NCBI GenBank assembly: GCA_000969725.1
Contig: JXSR01S041198.1
DNA from: Ophiothrix spiculata
Lineage: Eukaryota > Echinodermata > Ophiuroidea > Amphilepidida > Ophiotrichidae
Strand: one strand, 5' to 3'
DNA: 31,319 bases
Position 1 is the first letter of the stretch, and every line of letters starts with the position of its first letter. The notes below the pieces were generated by a model. That model ran no database searches, was not told the DNA's origin, and worked only from the letters and a program-made list of their open reading frames with translations. Of this stretch, positions 11,301 to 21,288 are shown in pieces. Both the position numbers and the translations under genes were made by a program.

Positions 11301-12056
11301 ACGTTGTTATGGAATATAATGTTTCTTGTGATGCATGTCAAAATAGAACACTGTTAGTACAGATGATTTTAAAGGGAGGCAGAGGTTATCATTGTATGTT
11401 TTGTTTTGCAGTTACACAATAATACACAATGGACGAAAATAGGCTTATATGTTTAACAGTGATCTGTAAAGGTATTCAACAATCACATTGCCTAAATGGA
11501 TAATAAGCTTCAAGACATAATTGAAAATGTATGTATATCAAATTGTCAATTATCAGACAGCAATCTATTCAGTAACCCAATAGTCTAGTCCGCTTGATAT
11601 CTTGTCACTATTTAGCAGTGTCAAATCAATTTTCAGTCCGGAAATATCATCAAGGACGAACAAGCGTCTAAGTGAAATTGACAAATTGTGTCTTCATCCA
11701 AGAAAGGTGTTCTTATATCTCTAAACAATAAAATCAGTGTGGCAGACATGGCATCAAATGTACAGATGACTTAATCTTTGAAATACGATTAAGGTAGAAA
11801 TTTTCTTTAGAAAGCCGGTGCAAAAGTACCCTGCTTGAAATCAATTTCAGCTAATCTTATTCACATTTATATGCGGTGCCGTTCTTTGTATACTTAAAAT
11901 AAGAAAAATAGAAATATGGAAAACAGGACACAATTTTAAGGGATAAAAGAAATGACACTGACCTTCAAGAGATGGTTTTGATAATTATGTTAAGCTGCTT
12001 TGTAATGTATACGCATATAGCAAGGTATGTGAATCAAAGTGTCATCTAACCAGGGT
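11301..12056. other. Non-coding right end of U2
   Basis: No gene. It is collinear with 19650-20515 of U3: the matching words include 'GATGCATGTCAAAATAGAACAC', 'TGTTTTGTTTTGCA' and 'GTTAAGCTGCTTTGTAATG'. Confidence 0.6.
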
Positions 12057-12201
12057 GTTTTGATATTTCAGCCCGCTAGGCTCGTCTGCGTTACATCCCT
12101 GCCACAACTCAGTCCTCATCATTTTGAAATCGCAAATTTTCTAAAGGATCACGTCACACTATAGCACCTTAGAACAAAACACGACACAGTGTTTCTATTA
12201 T
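12057..12201 (+). repeat. Module M1, copy 2
   Basis: TTTTGATATTTCAG precedes CCCGCTAGGCTCGTCTGCG, and GTAAGT follows at 12202-12207. Together these resemble an acceptor and donor splice site around a 130-nt segment. All three forward frames of that segment contain stops, so any exon would be non-coding. Other copies keep the acceptor-like side but mostly lack GTAAGT. Confidence 0.4.
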
Positions 12202-12252
12202 GTAAGTATGCACCAGGTGTTTATATCGAAGATGATAAACCTTTCTGTCGTT
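12131..12252 (+). repeat. 122-bp direct repeat, left copy
   Basis: Starts CGCAAATTTTCTAAAGG and ends CTTTCTGTCGTT. It matches 12733-12854 at all but two positions, far closer than the general divergence between units. The two copies bracket a displaced M3 block. Confidence 0.9.
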
Positions 12253-12732
12253 AGTCTCGTGATTTAGCTTTCAAATTGTGTCTTGATTGCTATTTGGGGA
12301 AATGATGTTATCATTTAACAAATCTAAATCATGGAAACGTGAAGTTCATTCAGTTGAGTTTCTATGTTCATCAGTGCTTATTATGCCAACAAAAGCATAC
12401 AGGAAAATGAATATTCATACCCCTTCTTTCCTAGGGGCCAATCCTTTAAAAAAGATAGGGAATGTCTTTGACTTACATTATGATATAAAACCACAGATCT
12501 TATGATTGTTATTTTCTCTCAAACTACAATTAGATAATTGAAAGATCGAACCCTTTATAGTTTTTTCTCAATCCTGGATTAATATACTTTCTGCGATTTC
12601 ACCACAATTTGGTCGACAAACATTATATCTGCCATGAGATAACTTGGGATGCTCACTTATACCCGAATCGGTGTTGAGCATCGCCTTCAAGTTTGTGCAA
12701 GCTACTAGTAGTAGTATTTTATAAGTCGGTAC
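12253..12732 (+). repeat. Displaced M3 block
   Basis: Homologous to 7005-7375 of U2 (CTCGTGATTTAGCTTTCAAAT, TGGGGAAATGATGTT, TATACCCGAATCGGTGTTGAG). Its later part also matches 15165-15400, which is its expected place in U3. It therefore sits out of order between the two 122-bp copies. Its 72-codon open frame (12287-12505) is not kept in the paralogues. Confidence 0.75.
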
Positions 12733-12854
12733 CGCAAATTTTCTAAAGGATCACGTCACATTATAGCACCTTAGAACAAAACACGACACAGTGTTTCTAT
12801 CATGTAAGTATGCACCAGGTGTTTATATCGAAGATGATAAACCTTTCTGTCGTT
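12733..12854 (+). repeat. 122-bp direct repeat, right copy
   Basis: Second copy of 12131-12252. The sequence after it (ACCCGTATATTGTTAACAATGCC) continues collinearly into U4 (~20718), so this right copy keeps the ancestral junction. Confidence 0.9.
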
Positions 12855-13133
12855 TACCCGTATATTGTTAACAATGCCATTGCTATCACACCATTTTAAC
12901 TCACATTTAGCAAATACACAAATGAGAGAGTGAGAGAAATGATTATTTCAGAAAAGAAAAAATGGGGTAAAATCTGAATAGGATATGTTGCTTCAAGGAC
13001 AATAAACAATTTCTTTCAACTTACGAGGACATTTGAGAATCTTAGTGTGCAAGAGGTAAATTCTGTCGGTACTTGACAATGCTTCAGTGAAGAAGTATAC
13101 ACCCAGTTTATACTCTAGCCTACGGGCCCCTTA

Positions 13134-13292
13134 AGTGACATGGGTAAATTATTTTAATATTTTTCTTCTCAAAATATCTCGAGATCTTTCAATTATCTTT
13201 AGATAAAAGATCTCGAATTTATCTCGAGATAATTGAAAGATCTCGAGATATTTTGAAAATAAAAAAAATAAAAATGATTTACCCACGTCACG
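13134..13292. mobile_element. Hairpin MITE with TTA flanks (159 bp)
   Basis: The left end is AGTGACATGGGTAAAT and the complement of the right end is CGTGACGTGGGTAAAT. The arms continue through A/T runs into a perfect inner stem with CAAAATATCTCGAGATC. TTA lies on both sides (13131-13133 and 13293-13295). The paralogous sites at ~6450 and ~20960 lack the element. Several CTCGAGA words are present. The TTA flank would fit PIF/Harbinger, but the ends are not the usual GGC type. Confidence 0.75.
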
Positions 13293-14329
13293 TTATGTTA
13301 TGTCAGGTGAATCTTTTCCTGGTAAAGCTCAAATTACTGATAGTACCTTGAGGCGAAGATCGATGGTCGAATGTAGGAAATGAACAGTCAGCGAGGCGAT
13401 CAGTGCCCATAATCAAAATATGTCACTGTTAAACTTGCAGAATTGTAATCAGTATAGAATCACTGTCCAAAAACGATATTGTTTTTGGATGTAATAGTAG
13501 CGAAAATTAGTAATTTTTAACGTTTTTTTTTTCTTTGTTCCATTATTGCAAGATATCCGTGAAAAATATTTCATGGAGAAAAATAATGAATTATATTCAC
13601 TACAGAGTGATTATTTAGAGCAATTGTTTTTAAGGAAACTAAGGGAGAGATGGACATTGAATAGATAAACATCACAACAGGGATACATATTTATTTGAAC
13701 AACGCTGGTTTTGTGAACCAGCGTTGTTCAAATAAATATGTATCTTTATGGTGATTTATGGTAACCCGCATGAATTTAATATAATATGGCTAAAACATTA
13801 ATATTAATTATTCGGTTTATTGAGAAATCAAAACCGACACATTTAGATTTAAAAAAAAAGAATTCAGGCAAATATGAAATAGGAGAATATTCCTGTAATA
13901 CGGTAACGCTGAAAAAGCACGAGTTTACCTTTCGAAGCTAACTGGAATACAGTTTTAGTCAATAGCTATAAAAGACATTTGACTTTACAAAGTTCTCTAA
14001 CAATATATTTAAAAACATCTATTTTCTATTAAAACAGATGGCACAATAAGAGCCGTGTTATATCTGTAACACATGTCTTAAACAATAAAATGCATGCAAT
14101 GTGAAGTCCAATGCATGGACCTTTATCTTTATTGGGTAGCTAAGATATTATTTACATTTTGTACATGCCTAAGCCGCAGCATTTAACATGGATTATGAGA
14201 TGTAGATGTAGTTAGAAGCAACTGCTTATGAAAGGTTTATCCTTAGTAACACTACTAAACTTCAGACTTGCATTAAAAAATCACAACAGTGTGTAAGATC
14301 TAGTTTTAGAGTCAATTTTACATGGATAA
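13293..14329. other. Non-coding stretch in U3
   Basis: No gene. 13320-13420 matches 6490-6560 and 21000-21060. A block near 14110-14230 (CATGCATGGAC onward) resembles 30110-30260 in U6. Between ~13500 and 14090 I see no paralogue, only the hairpin at 13682. Confidence 0.5.
13682..13744. repeat. Perfect 29-bp hairpin with 5-nt loop
   Basis: The left arm starts GATACATATTTATTTG (13682-13710) and the right arm ends AAATAAATATGTATC (13716-13744). They are exact reverse complements around the loop TTGTG. It could be a short foldback element or an RNA stem. Perfect pairing is unlike a typical animal pre-miRNA. Confidence 0.85.
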
Positions 14330-14755
14330 TTACAGTTTTATCTTTCATCTGAATAAACCTTTTTCTATGTAGAAAATACCTTACTTTTATCTAGCAATAT
14401 TGCTTTTATTTTACATGACAACTTCATTTTACCCAAGTCAATAATACACCGTGACACAATTCTTAGACTAAAAATAAACTCCATGTTCTGCGTCATAGAA
14501 ATAAGTATAGTTAGTAAGGATTTCGATTAAGAAAAAAAATTGAAAACCATTGTTTTTATAGAATTTTATTCCCAAATTGGGTTGTTTTAAATTCATATAT
14601 TCTAAACTATTTTATTGAACAAATATGAGTAAGACGATTGGTTAATAAAAAGCGTGTTGGATAGTGACTTGAGGCCAGCAGTAATAACGTTTTGTGAGAT
14701 AACGACAGAAATCTGTGGAAAGAGAGAACAGTCAGTCTTGTTAGGATAAAGTAAG
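14330..14755 (-). repeat. Inverted block within U3
   Basis: Its reverse complement aligns with 21440-21830 of U4 and partly with 25262-25400 and 30370-30500. Matching words on the minus strand include GTTTAGAATATATGAATT, TTTGGGAATAAAA, TCTATGACGCAGAA and GACTTGGGTAAAATGAAGTT. Sequence after ~14775 (TATGCCAA...AATGAATAT) is again in forward orientation, so this is a local inversion. Confidence 0.8.
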
Positions 14756-15802
14756 ACATAATATATCAGTATGATATGCCAATTAAAAGCTAAGAGGCAA
14801 ATGAATATTGTTGTCCCCTTTCTTTTCAAAGAATTAAAAAAGAACCTTGAAGGTTACGACCGCCTATATAATTAATGCAGAAATTAAATAAGAAAATTTT
14901 TGGACATTCGTCCACACCCTCTGTCGATTATGATGTTAAAGCCAGCAAGAGGAATTTCTTGGCTTGTATCATAAGTGCTCAACAAATTCAAGGGCACACA
15001 CGTGATTTACATTATTTACCCATATCCACAAACCTGAAATTCACCTTCATGCAAAATCATGTTTACCATCCTACAACAATGTATTTGTTTCATTTTAATG
15101 TGCGTACAATATTTCTATTTATTGTCATTAATACATTGATTAAATCTAATAGCACTAATGGACTGGGAAAGTCTTTGACTACCGTATTAAACCTATGATC
15201 TTATGAGTGTTATTTTCTCTGAAACTGCAATTAGATATGCCCTTCTAGTTTCTACAAATCTGGCAATAATATACTTTTTACCATTTATAACGAAAATTTG
15301 TTCTGCAAACATTGTATCTGCCACGAGACAATTTTGGATGCTCACTTATACCCGAATCGGTGTTGAGTATCTCCTTCAAGTTTGAGCAAGCTTTTTTATA
15401 AGTCAGTACCCCTGAGGATTCAATGTTTGTTTGCCTTGCATATGGTGCTCATCAAATGCAAAGACACACGTGATTTACATTAATTTCCATGCATCATTTA
15501 CCCATATTCACAAACTTGAAATTTATTTTTATGCAGAAGGATGTGTTACCATCTCATGATCTTACAATGTTTTGTGCGTTCCATTCTAATGTGCATGCCA
15601 GAGATATGTCATTAACTTAACACTATTGAGCACTAACTGGCTTTCTCTGAGCAGCCCTGATTGATGAGCAAGAAGAAATAATCACTCGTGTAGCCAACTA
15701 CGTTAAGACTTTGACAAACACCTTAACTGTAATTTTCATCTTGACTAACTTTATTTTTACCCAATTGTTGATTTGTTCAATTTATGAAAATGATTAGAAT
15801 AC
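14756..15802. other. Non-coding stretch in U3 (M4 region)
   Basis: No gene. 14985-15085 matches 22020-22110 (CAAATTCA/CACACGTGATTTACAT, CATGCAAAATCATGTTTA). 15165-15790 then matches 7170-7650 and part of 2890-3350. CACACGTGATTTACATTA therefore occurs twice (~14998 and ~15465), which suggests overlap of two unit types. The 107-codon open frame at 14875 has no conserved counterpart. Confidence 0.6.
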
Positions 15803-16010
15803 ACTCGAAAATATTTTTCACTCGAAAATCACTTTTTAAAATGAGTGGCGTAAGTCACAAATCTTTAAAAGAGTGGCGATTTTCACTCCCTAAAAGAGTG
15901 AATTATAACTCTAATAGCTAAGATTGACATTTTACTCTCTTCGAGTGAAACCCCGTTCGATTTCACTCACTCCAAGAAAGAGTGACTGTTCACTCTTTTC
16001 ATTTTAGAGT
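15803..16010. mobile_element. GAGTG-rich MITE (~208 bp)
   Basis: The ends are ACTCGAAAAT at the left and ATTTTAGAGT at the right. The inside is packed with CACTC/GAGTG words in both orientations. The paralogous sites at ~7650 and ~3355 run straight from TTTATGAAAAT...AAT to TAGTTCT without it. The flanking duplication is ambiguous, AC or TA, so the ends may be off by two bases. Confidence 0.7.
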
Positions 16011-16646
16011 ACGTAGCTCTGAAAAGGTAAACTATGGTTACTGTGCGACAGGTACAGTCTATGAAAAACATACCACGATAAAGCTCAGGTGGTTTTCTAC
16101 TACTGCATAACATTATACTTGTAGATTCTATTTTTAGTCAGTCGATGCATGCACTTCTGCAAGCATAGCCCTGAATTTGTTTTGAAAGTCAAGACACTTT
16201 GTTTCACAAATTAGTTGTCAATGAAAGCCGGAGCATGAGGAGGAATGACGGTGAATTAAACCGACTCGTTGATGAGGCACGTTTTATCGTTTGATACGAT
16301 ATGTTTATCTATAAACACATTTAATTTGTAAATTAAGTAAAACCACCTTTACAATCAATCTAGCTCAATCAATTTATTTCATTCTCCTGTATATTGATTA
16401 AAACCAATCAGTTCGCGTTTCTATCAGTGTTATTTTCAGTTAACGTATTTAAGATCTTAACCTTCTATATTATTACAATCTTGCGAGTTTGTATTCAGAA
16501 GGTTAATTTTGTTCACTGAAATTCAATAGCGATACATACAGTTCAATCTGTTCTTCCGAAAGAGATATGTTGCATATCCTATCTTCCTTAAAATGAAATC
16601 ATACACCAAATGTATTGAGCGTTGTTTCATGTTTCAGGGAAGAGTA

Positions 16647-16650
16647 AATT
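16647..16650. repeat. Target-site duplication AATT, left
   Basis: AATT precedes CAGTCAGGG. The unfilled paralogue at ~5184 reads GAGTAAATTGTCATGG, with one AATT. Confidence 0.85.
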
Positions 16651-17224
16651 CAGTCAGGGCCACTCGTTCGATCCAGCGTGTACGCTGATTTGAGCGATCA
16701 CGCTCGATGCAGTGTAGCATTCACGCTCGATGAGGAGAGATGTCAAGTGCACACATGTTTGGTCAATATTTCGCTTCACTACACTGTGTCACTTACAGCT
16801 ACACTGAATATTTTTTGTTACTAGTAAATGTCTCCTGATTGTCAAACTTTTGACCAGGTCAAAAAAAATCCACCGAGGAATTCATTTGTAGCAACGGCAA
16901 AAGCATCATTGTACGTCGCAAGCACGCCGTATTAAGCGTGACCGCTGGATTGAGCGATGCCAACGTTACTGTCAATTTATAATATCATGGGTGATTAACG
17001 TAGGAGCAAAACGATTGATAAATAATTGCCTTAATTGTTATCAACAAAATTATGCATGTTTTTACCCAAAAAAAATAATAATTGGGAATAACACTCTAAA
17101 ATTTTTATTCTGGGTTAATTGCGTTTACTAAGATTTGACGAATGTCGGTAATGACAATTTTTACCTAAATGTCCTTTTTAATAGCTTTTGATGCCCAAAG
17201 TTACTAAATCCGTTTGTATAGCCA

Positions 17225-17874
17225 TTTCCACATTAAAAACACTCCAATCATAAAACTGCTCCTCCAATTTCAATTTTGTGATGACCATCTTTTGCACGTG
17301 TATTCGAACAGGAGAAATACAACCAAAATCTTACCGAAAAATACTCTTATCATTGTTCATGTCAACATGATCAAAGAAACATGCTATTCAACCTTGATGC
17401 TCAATTCAATAATCTAATTGAAAAAGGGTTCTATCTTCCTCCACAGCGTTGTACTTGAAAGTAAATTTTTCCACTTTTCACTAAATATGCTACAATATGT
17501 TGAGTTGAAGTCTGAAATTACCTTTTCTTGATTTTTCCCACACAATTAATGTCTCTCTTTAAGTCATTTCTACAACCATAAATTTCTTATCCAAAGAATC
17601 TCCAATTTCATTTTTGTCACGACGATCTTTGAAACGTATACGTATATACAACGAAGATACAAGCAAAACGTTAATGGCTGCTATTCATTTCTTTGTTCGT
17701 ACAATTTTAACATTCTATCCATCCTTGATACTCAATGCTATTATCTAATTTTAAAAAAAGTAGTTTCTTCTATCTTGACAACGTTATTATACTTGATTTC
17801 ACAGTACATTTTCCACTTTTTTCTTGATATTCAAACAAATGTCCTTCTCCTATGTTGAAAGTCTGAAAATACCA
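17225..17874 (+). repeat. Diverged internal direct repeat of the transposon
   Basis: Two copies about 340-350 bp apart: CTCCAATTTCA-TTTTGT at 17262 and 17600, CCTTGATNCTCAAT near 17392 and 17722, and AGTCTGAAA-TACC at 17509 and 17860. They are degenerate, so the duplication is old. Confidence 0.65.
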
Positions 17875-17994
17875 ACTCCTACTTAGATGTCTCTCAATAT
17901 ATTTACATGATACAAGATTCAGTTTAATTTTATTTTTGAATAGCTTACAGTAATTACATTCTATACATTCTTTAAATGAGGCGGGTCAAGGATC

Positions 17995-18156
17995 CCGGTG
18001 TGAAAGTAATCGTAGTCCCCCTGAAATGGTAGTCCGCATTCCATAGATCATAACGGAATAAAGCGTGAAGCTAATGTTGCGTAAGAGTTGTTAGCCTATA
18101 CTTTACTGTACAACCCGGACAATTATAACGGGGGACTTCCATTCCTGCTACACCGG
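17995..18156 (-). mobile_element. Nested copy of the 10756 MITE, inverted
   Basis: The reverse complement starts CCGGTGTAGC and ends TTTCACACCGG. It shares long words with 10756-10917, such as AGTATAGGCTAACAACTCT and TATTCCGTTATG. The TA flanks have decayed. It lies inside the 1774-bp transposon, so either it inserted there or it was captured. Confidence 0.85.
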
Positions 18157-18424
18157 AAACCCCCGCAATCATTTATTGTGTTTTTAAAATTCTTTGAAGC
18201 AACACAAGCAATTTTGTTGTATAGGGAATGAACGTAAATAATAAATAGCGATAAAAGTCGTTGTTCATAACTAAAATATTCATAAGACAACCAGAGAATA
18301 CCAGAGGTAACGGCGATGTTGCTTATTGTAGCGTGCACGCTCTATCCAGCAATACAGACACTCGCTCAATCGAGCGTACCGCTGCATGCAGCAGTACGCT
18401 CAATTGGGCGAGTGGCCCCGACTG

Positions 18425-18428
18425 AATT
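18425..18428. repeat. Target-site duplication AATT, right
   Basis: AATT follows GACTG and runs into GTCATG, as in the empty site of U1. Confidence 0.85.
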
Positions 18429-19034
18429 GTCATGCTGCGACCAAAGTGGGAACTGGACAAAATAAATAAAGACGTTCTTATTATAAATCAGTTGTTTTTT
18501 TGTAAAACCGTTTGACCATTGCCTGCTTGTTGGTGTATAAAAATGAAACTCTTTACGAAATAGCATTAATCTTTTGTGGTAAACGTCGTTTATAGATCTG
18601 TTTGGAGAGAGCTAGTGTTATCTCATTGTTAACGCGACATATCAAAGTAGTTTTATAAACGAACCCAGCCATATCAACAAATTCTACACCAAATGTCTCT
18701 ATGTAATTGACAAAAGTGTGTCCTGCAACCCGTGTACAAATGTCATATTAGCCCCAGTAAATATTTTTTTCTAGTGTCTTGTATTATTTTGTAAGAGCAT
18801 TTTGTGTTAACATGGCTCGTCTCATCGATGTATCTGATTTAATACCTTATTATAAAGGTTATATTAAAGAACTTGGAATTTATAGCTAGGTCACAGAAAA
18901 AAATATAAAATTTATATTACAATCAGATCTTTAGTGTTCTTAAGGCAACCACAATATTACAGAATTGCTGTAACATCCCGTCTCATTTTGATAAGTCTCT
19001 TTTAAAGTATTCAGTTTCCTCAGTCTCAGGTTAT
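18429..19034. other. Non-coding continuation of U3 after the transposon
   Basis: No gene. It is collinear with 5186-5815 of U1 (GTAAACGTCGTTTATAGATCTG, GCGACATATCAAAGTA, TCTGATTTAATACCTTATT). Confidence 0.65.
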
Positions 19035-19160
19035 TATAATAGAAATACCCCCGTAATTACGTTTGTGCAGTTTCTATTACATTTCTGAATGTCAAAACGG
19101 GGGCATGTAAATTACACTCAAAAGAAACAAAAACGACTTTGCATAATGAATAACTGTGAA
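19035..19160 (+). promoter_or_regulatory. Conserved box M7, copy 4
   Basis: Full box: CGTAATTACGTTTGTGCAG, GTCAAAACGGGGGCATG, TAAATTACACTCAAAAG and ACTTTGCATAATGAA. It is nearest to copy 1 in sequence. Confidence 0.5.
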
Positions 19161-19510
19161 CAAAACATCACATCAAGCGGATGTCTTTGTGAGCCATTTT
19201 TTAAGTTCTTTTCGAGAGAAACCAGTGCCGTTTAGGGACCAATATATAAATATTTCCGGGTCTGGCCTGAAATGGGACCCTGAGATATTTCATAATGATG
19301 TGAATGACTTTCTTGAAATCTGAATGTACTGATTTTCTTATTAATTTACTATTTTTAGTCTTTTATATTTTCCATAGAAATACAATGACTTCGTATAAGA
19401 TTGCTTGGATCTCCATTCAAGTATAGTACGATGTATAGCTATCTTCATATCGTTAAGATTTTCCCACTTGAGAATAACGAACAGGAAGCATGAAAGATAA
19501 ACTCAATTTG

Positions 19511-19650
19511 TCATAAATGATTCGTTATAAATTGTTTGACGTCAAGGATGATAAGATATTCATATGAAAGTGGGTTTACAAATGCTACTTTGCTATCTAT
19601 GAAAATATCTACTTAAAATTAATGATGACCTTGGAGGTATGTGATACCTT
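19511..19650 (+). promoter_or_regulatory. Conserved box M8 with CRE, copy 2
   Basis: TGACGTCA at 19537-19544 in the same context as 11192, with GGATGATAAGATATTCATAT and AAATTAATGATGACCTTGG. Confidence 0.45.
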
Positions 19651-20515
19651 TGTTGTGGTAGATAATGTTTCTTGCGATGCATGTCAAAATAGAACACTTT
19701 TAGTAGAGATGATTTTAATTAAAGGGAAAGGTTATTATTGTTAAGTGGATATTGTATGTTTTGTTTTGCACTGGAATAATCTGCATATAACTATTTTCAT
19801 CTTCATCTGTCTTTCAATAAGCTATTCGTATAAATGATGTAGTTATTATTTTGAAAAGTAGTTTGAAAGGTGAAAGAAAAAAGTAATAGACAATGGATGA
19901 AAATAGGCTTATATGTTTAACATTGATCTGTTATGGTGTCCAACAGTCATATTGCCTTCACAAATAATAAAATATTTAAGACAGAATAGAATTTTCTTCT
20001 CATATCATCAATTATCAGACTGCAATTCAGTGACCCACTTGTCTCGTCTACATGATATCTCGTCAATATCTAACAGTGTCAATTTTCAGTAGGGAAATCC
20101 ATTTTCAGTAGGGAAATGTCATCAAAGACCACAAGCATGTAAGTACAAAACATTAGTGTTTTGTCATAGAAAGGTGTTGTTATCTCTTTAAGCAATATAT
20201 TACAGTGTGGCAATCATTGCTTCACATGTTTAGGTGAATTAATATTTAAAATATAATTAAATTTGTAATTTCTTTAGAAAGCCGATCCACAGTACCTTGC
20301 TTGAAATCAATTGAAAACCTAACATTGTGTGGTGCCGTTCGTGTGAAAAGCAGACACTTTGCGTACTTTAAGAAAGAAAAATGGAAATTGTAACCCAATT
20401 TTGTCTGGAAGAAATAAGTGACACCGACCTTCAACAAAGGTTTTGATAGTTACGTTAAGCTGCTTTGTAATGCGCGTATTTCATAGTGTCCCAATCAAAG
20501 TGTCATCTAACCAGG
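19651..20515. other. Non-coding right end of U3
   Basis: No gene. It is paralogous to 11301-12056. A small tandem duplication of ATTTTCAGTAGGGAAAT lies at about 20083-20118. Confidence 0.6.
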
Positions 20516-20625
20516 GTGTTTTGATATTTCAGCCTGCTAGGCTCGTCTACGTTACATTCTTGCCACTGTTTCAGTCCTCATCATTTTGAAATCGTTGCAA
20601 AAAGGTTGTTAAAGGATCAAATCAC
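20516..20625 (+). repeat. Module M1, copy 3
   Basis: TTTTGATATTTCAGCCTGCTAGG followed by CTCGTCTACGTTACAT and CAGTCCTCATCATTTTGAAAT. The GTAAGT seen downstream in copy 2 is absent. Confidence 0.7.
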
Positions 20626-21288
20626 ACTAGCATCCCAGTGCATAAGACGAGACAGTGTTTCTAGTGATTAAATATGCACCAGATGTTTGTTTCGAAGATG
20701 ATAAACCTTTCCGTCGTTTACCCGTATATTTTAAACAATGCCAATGCTGTCACACCATTTTAACAAACATTTAGCCAAAATGATAGAGATGATTATTTCA
20801 GAAAAGAAAAAATGGGACATAAATCTAAGTAGGACATGTTGCTTCAAGACAATAAACACATTCTTTCAGCTTACGAGGACATTTGAGAATTCTAGTGTAC
20901 AAGAGGTAAATTCTGTCGATACTTGACAAGGCTTCAGTGAAGAAGTTTACACTCTGGCCTGGTACATGTAAATATGTCAGGTGAATTCATTGCAGCTAGA
21001 GCTCAAATTACTGACAATACCTTGAGGCAAAGGTACAGGCAGCAAGGCAATCAGTGCCCATCATGCCACTTAACCACCGCTATCTGTTAATCCTAACAGT
21101 AATCGGAGTGAAATACCTCTCCAGAAATTATAATGTTTTTGTATCAAACAATTCGCAATTTTCAATATGTTTCTTTTTCGAAAAACAAAATCTATGTAAA
21201 TTTGATTGCAAAATATCTATAGTAAATATCCAATAGAGCAAAATTAATCAAATAAATTTTAGCCAGTCATCGAACAAACTTGAAAATT

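Larger units (their letters stand above)
6171..12056 (+). repeat. Tandem-array unit U2, internally expanded
   Basis: Starts at an M2-like stretch (~6176), then 'GAAGACATTTGAGAATTCTAG' (~6376), M3 (~7028), M4 (~7432), M5 (~7745), M6 (~8239), M7 (~9243), a second M7 (~10455) and M8 (~11192). The stretch from ~8690 to ~10015 recurs at ~10115 to ~11760, so this unit holds a partial second copy of its own right half. No coding sequence was found. Boundaries are approximate. Confidence 0.65.
16651..18424. mobile_element. 1774-bp non-autonomous DNA transposon
   Basis: Left end CAGTCAGGGCCACTCG; complement of the right end CAGTCGGGGCCACTCG (one mismatch in 16). Flanked by AATT on both sides, and U1 provides the exact empty site near 5184. 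Subterminal regions (16665-16735, 16907-16960 and 18330-18410) are rich in GAGCG/CGCTC words and small palindromes, as expected for transposase-binding zones. The longest open frames are ~70 codons and show no DDE motif, so it depends on a transposase elsewhere. Inside lie two diverged ~340-bp direct repeats (~17225-17523 and ~17563-17874) and a nested MITE (17995-18156). A 4-bp duplication fits several superfamilies, so I do not assign one. Confidence 0.9.
12057..20515 (+). repeat. Tandem-array unit U3, enlarged by insertions
   Basis: Opens with M1 (12069). It then has M2 twice (~12226 and ~12828), the GAGGACATTTGAGAAT stretch (~13026), M4 (~15465), M5 (~16080), M6 (~16562), M7 (~19035) and M8 (~19537). 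It is the longest unit because it carries the inserted M3 block (12253-12732), the 13134 and 15803 MITEs, the 1774-bp transposon and an inverted block (14330-14755). No coding sequence. Boundaries are approximate. Confidence 0.65.

Noticed and set aside
13682-13744. Rho-independent terminator
   Set aside because: There is no bacterial gene context, the stem is far longer than usual and there is no following T run.
14875-15198. 107-codon open frame in U3
   Set aside because: Low-complexity composition, no conserved counterpart in the matching parts of U1, U2 or U4.
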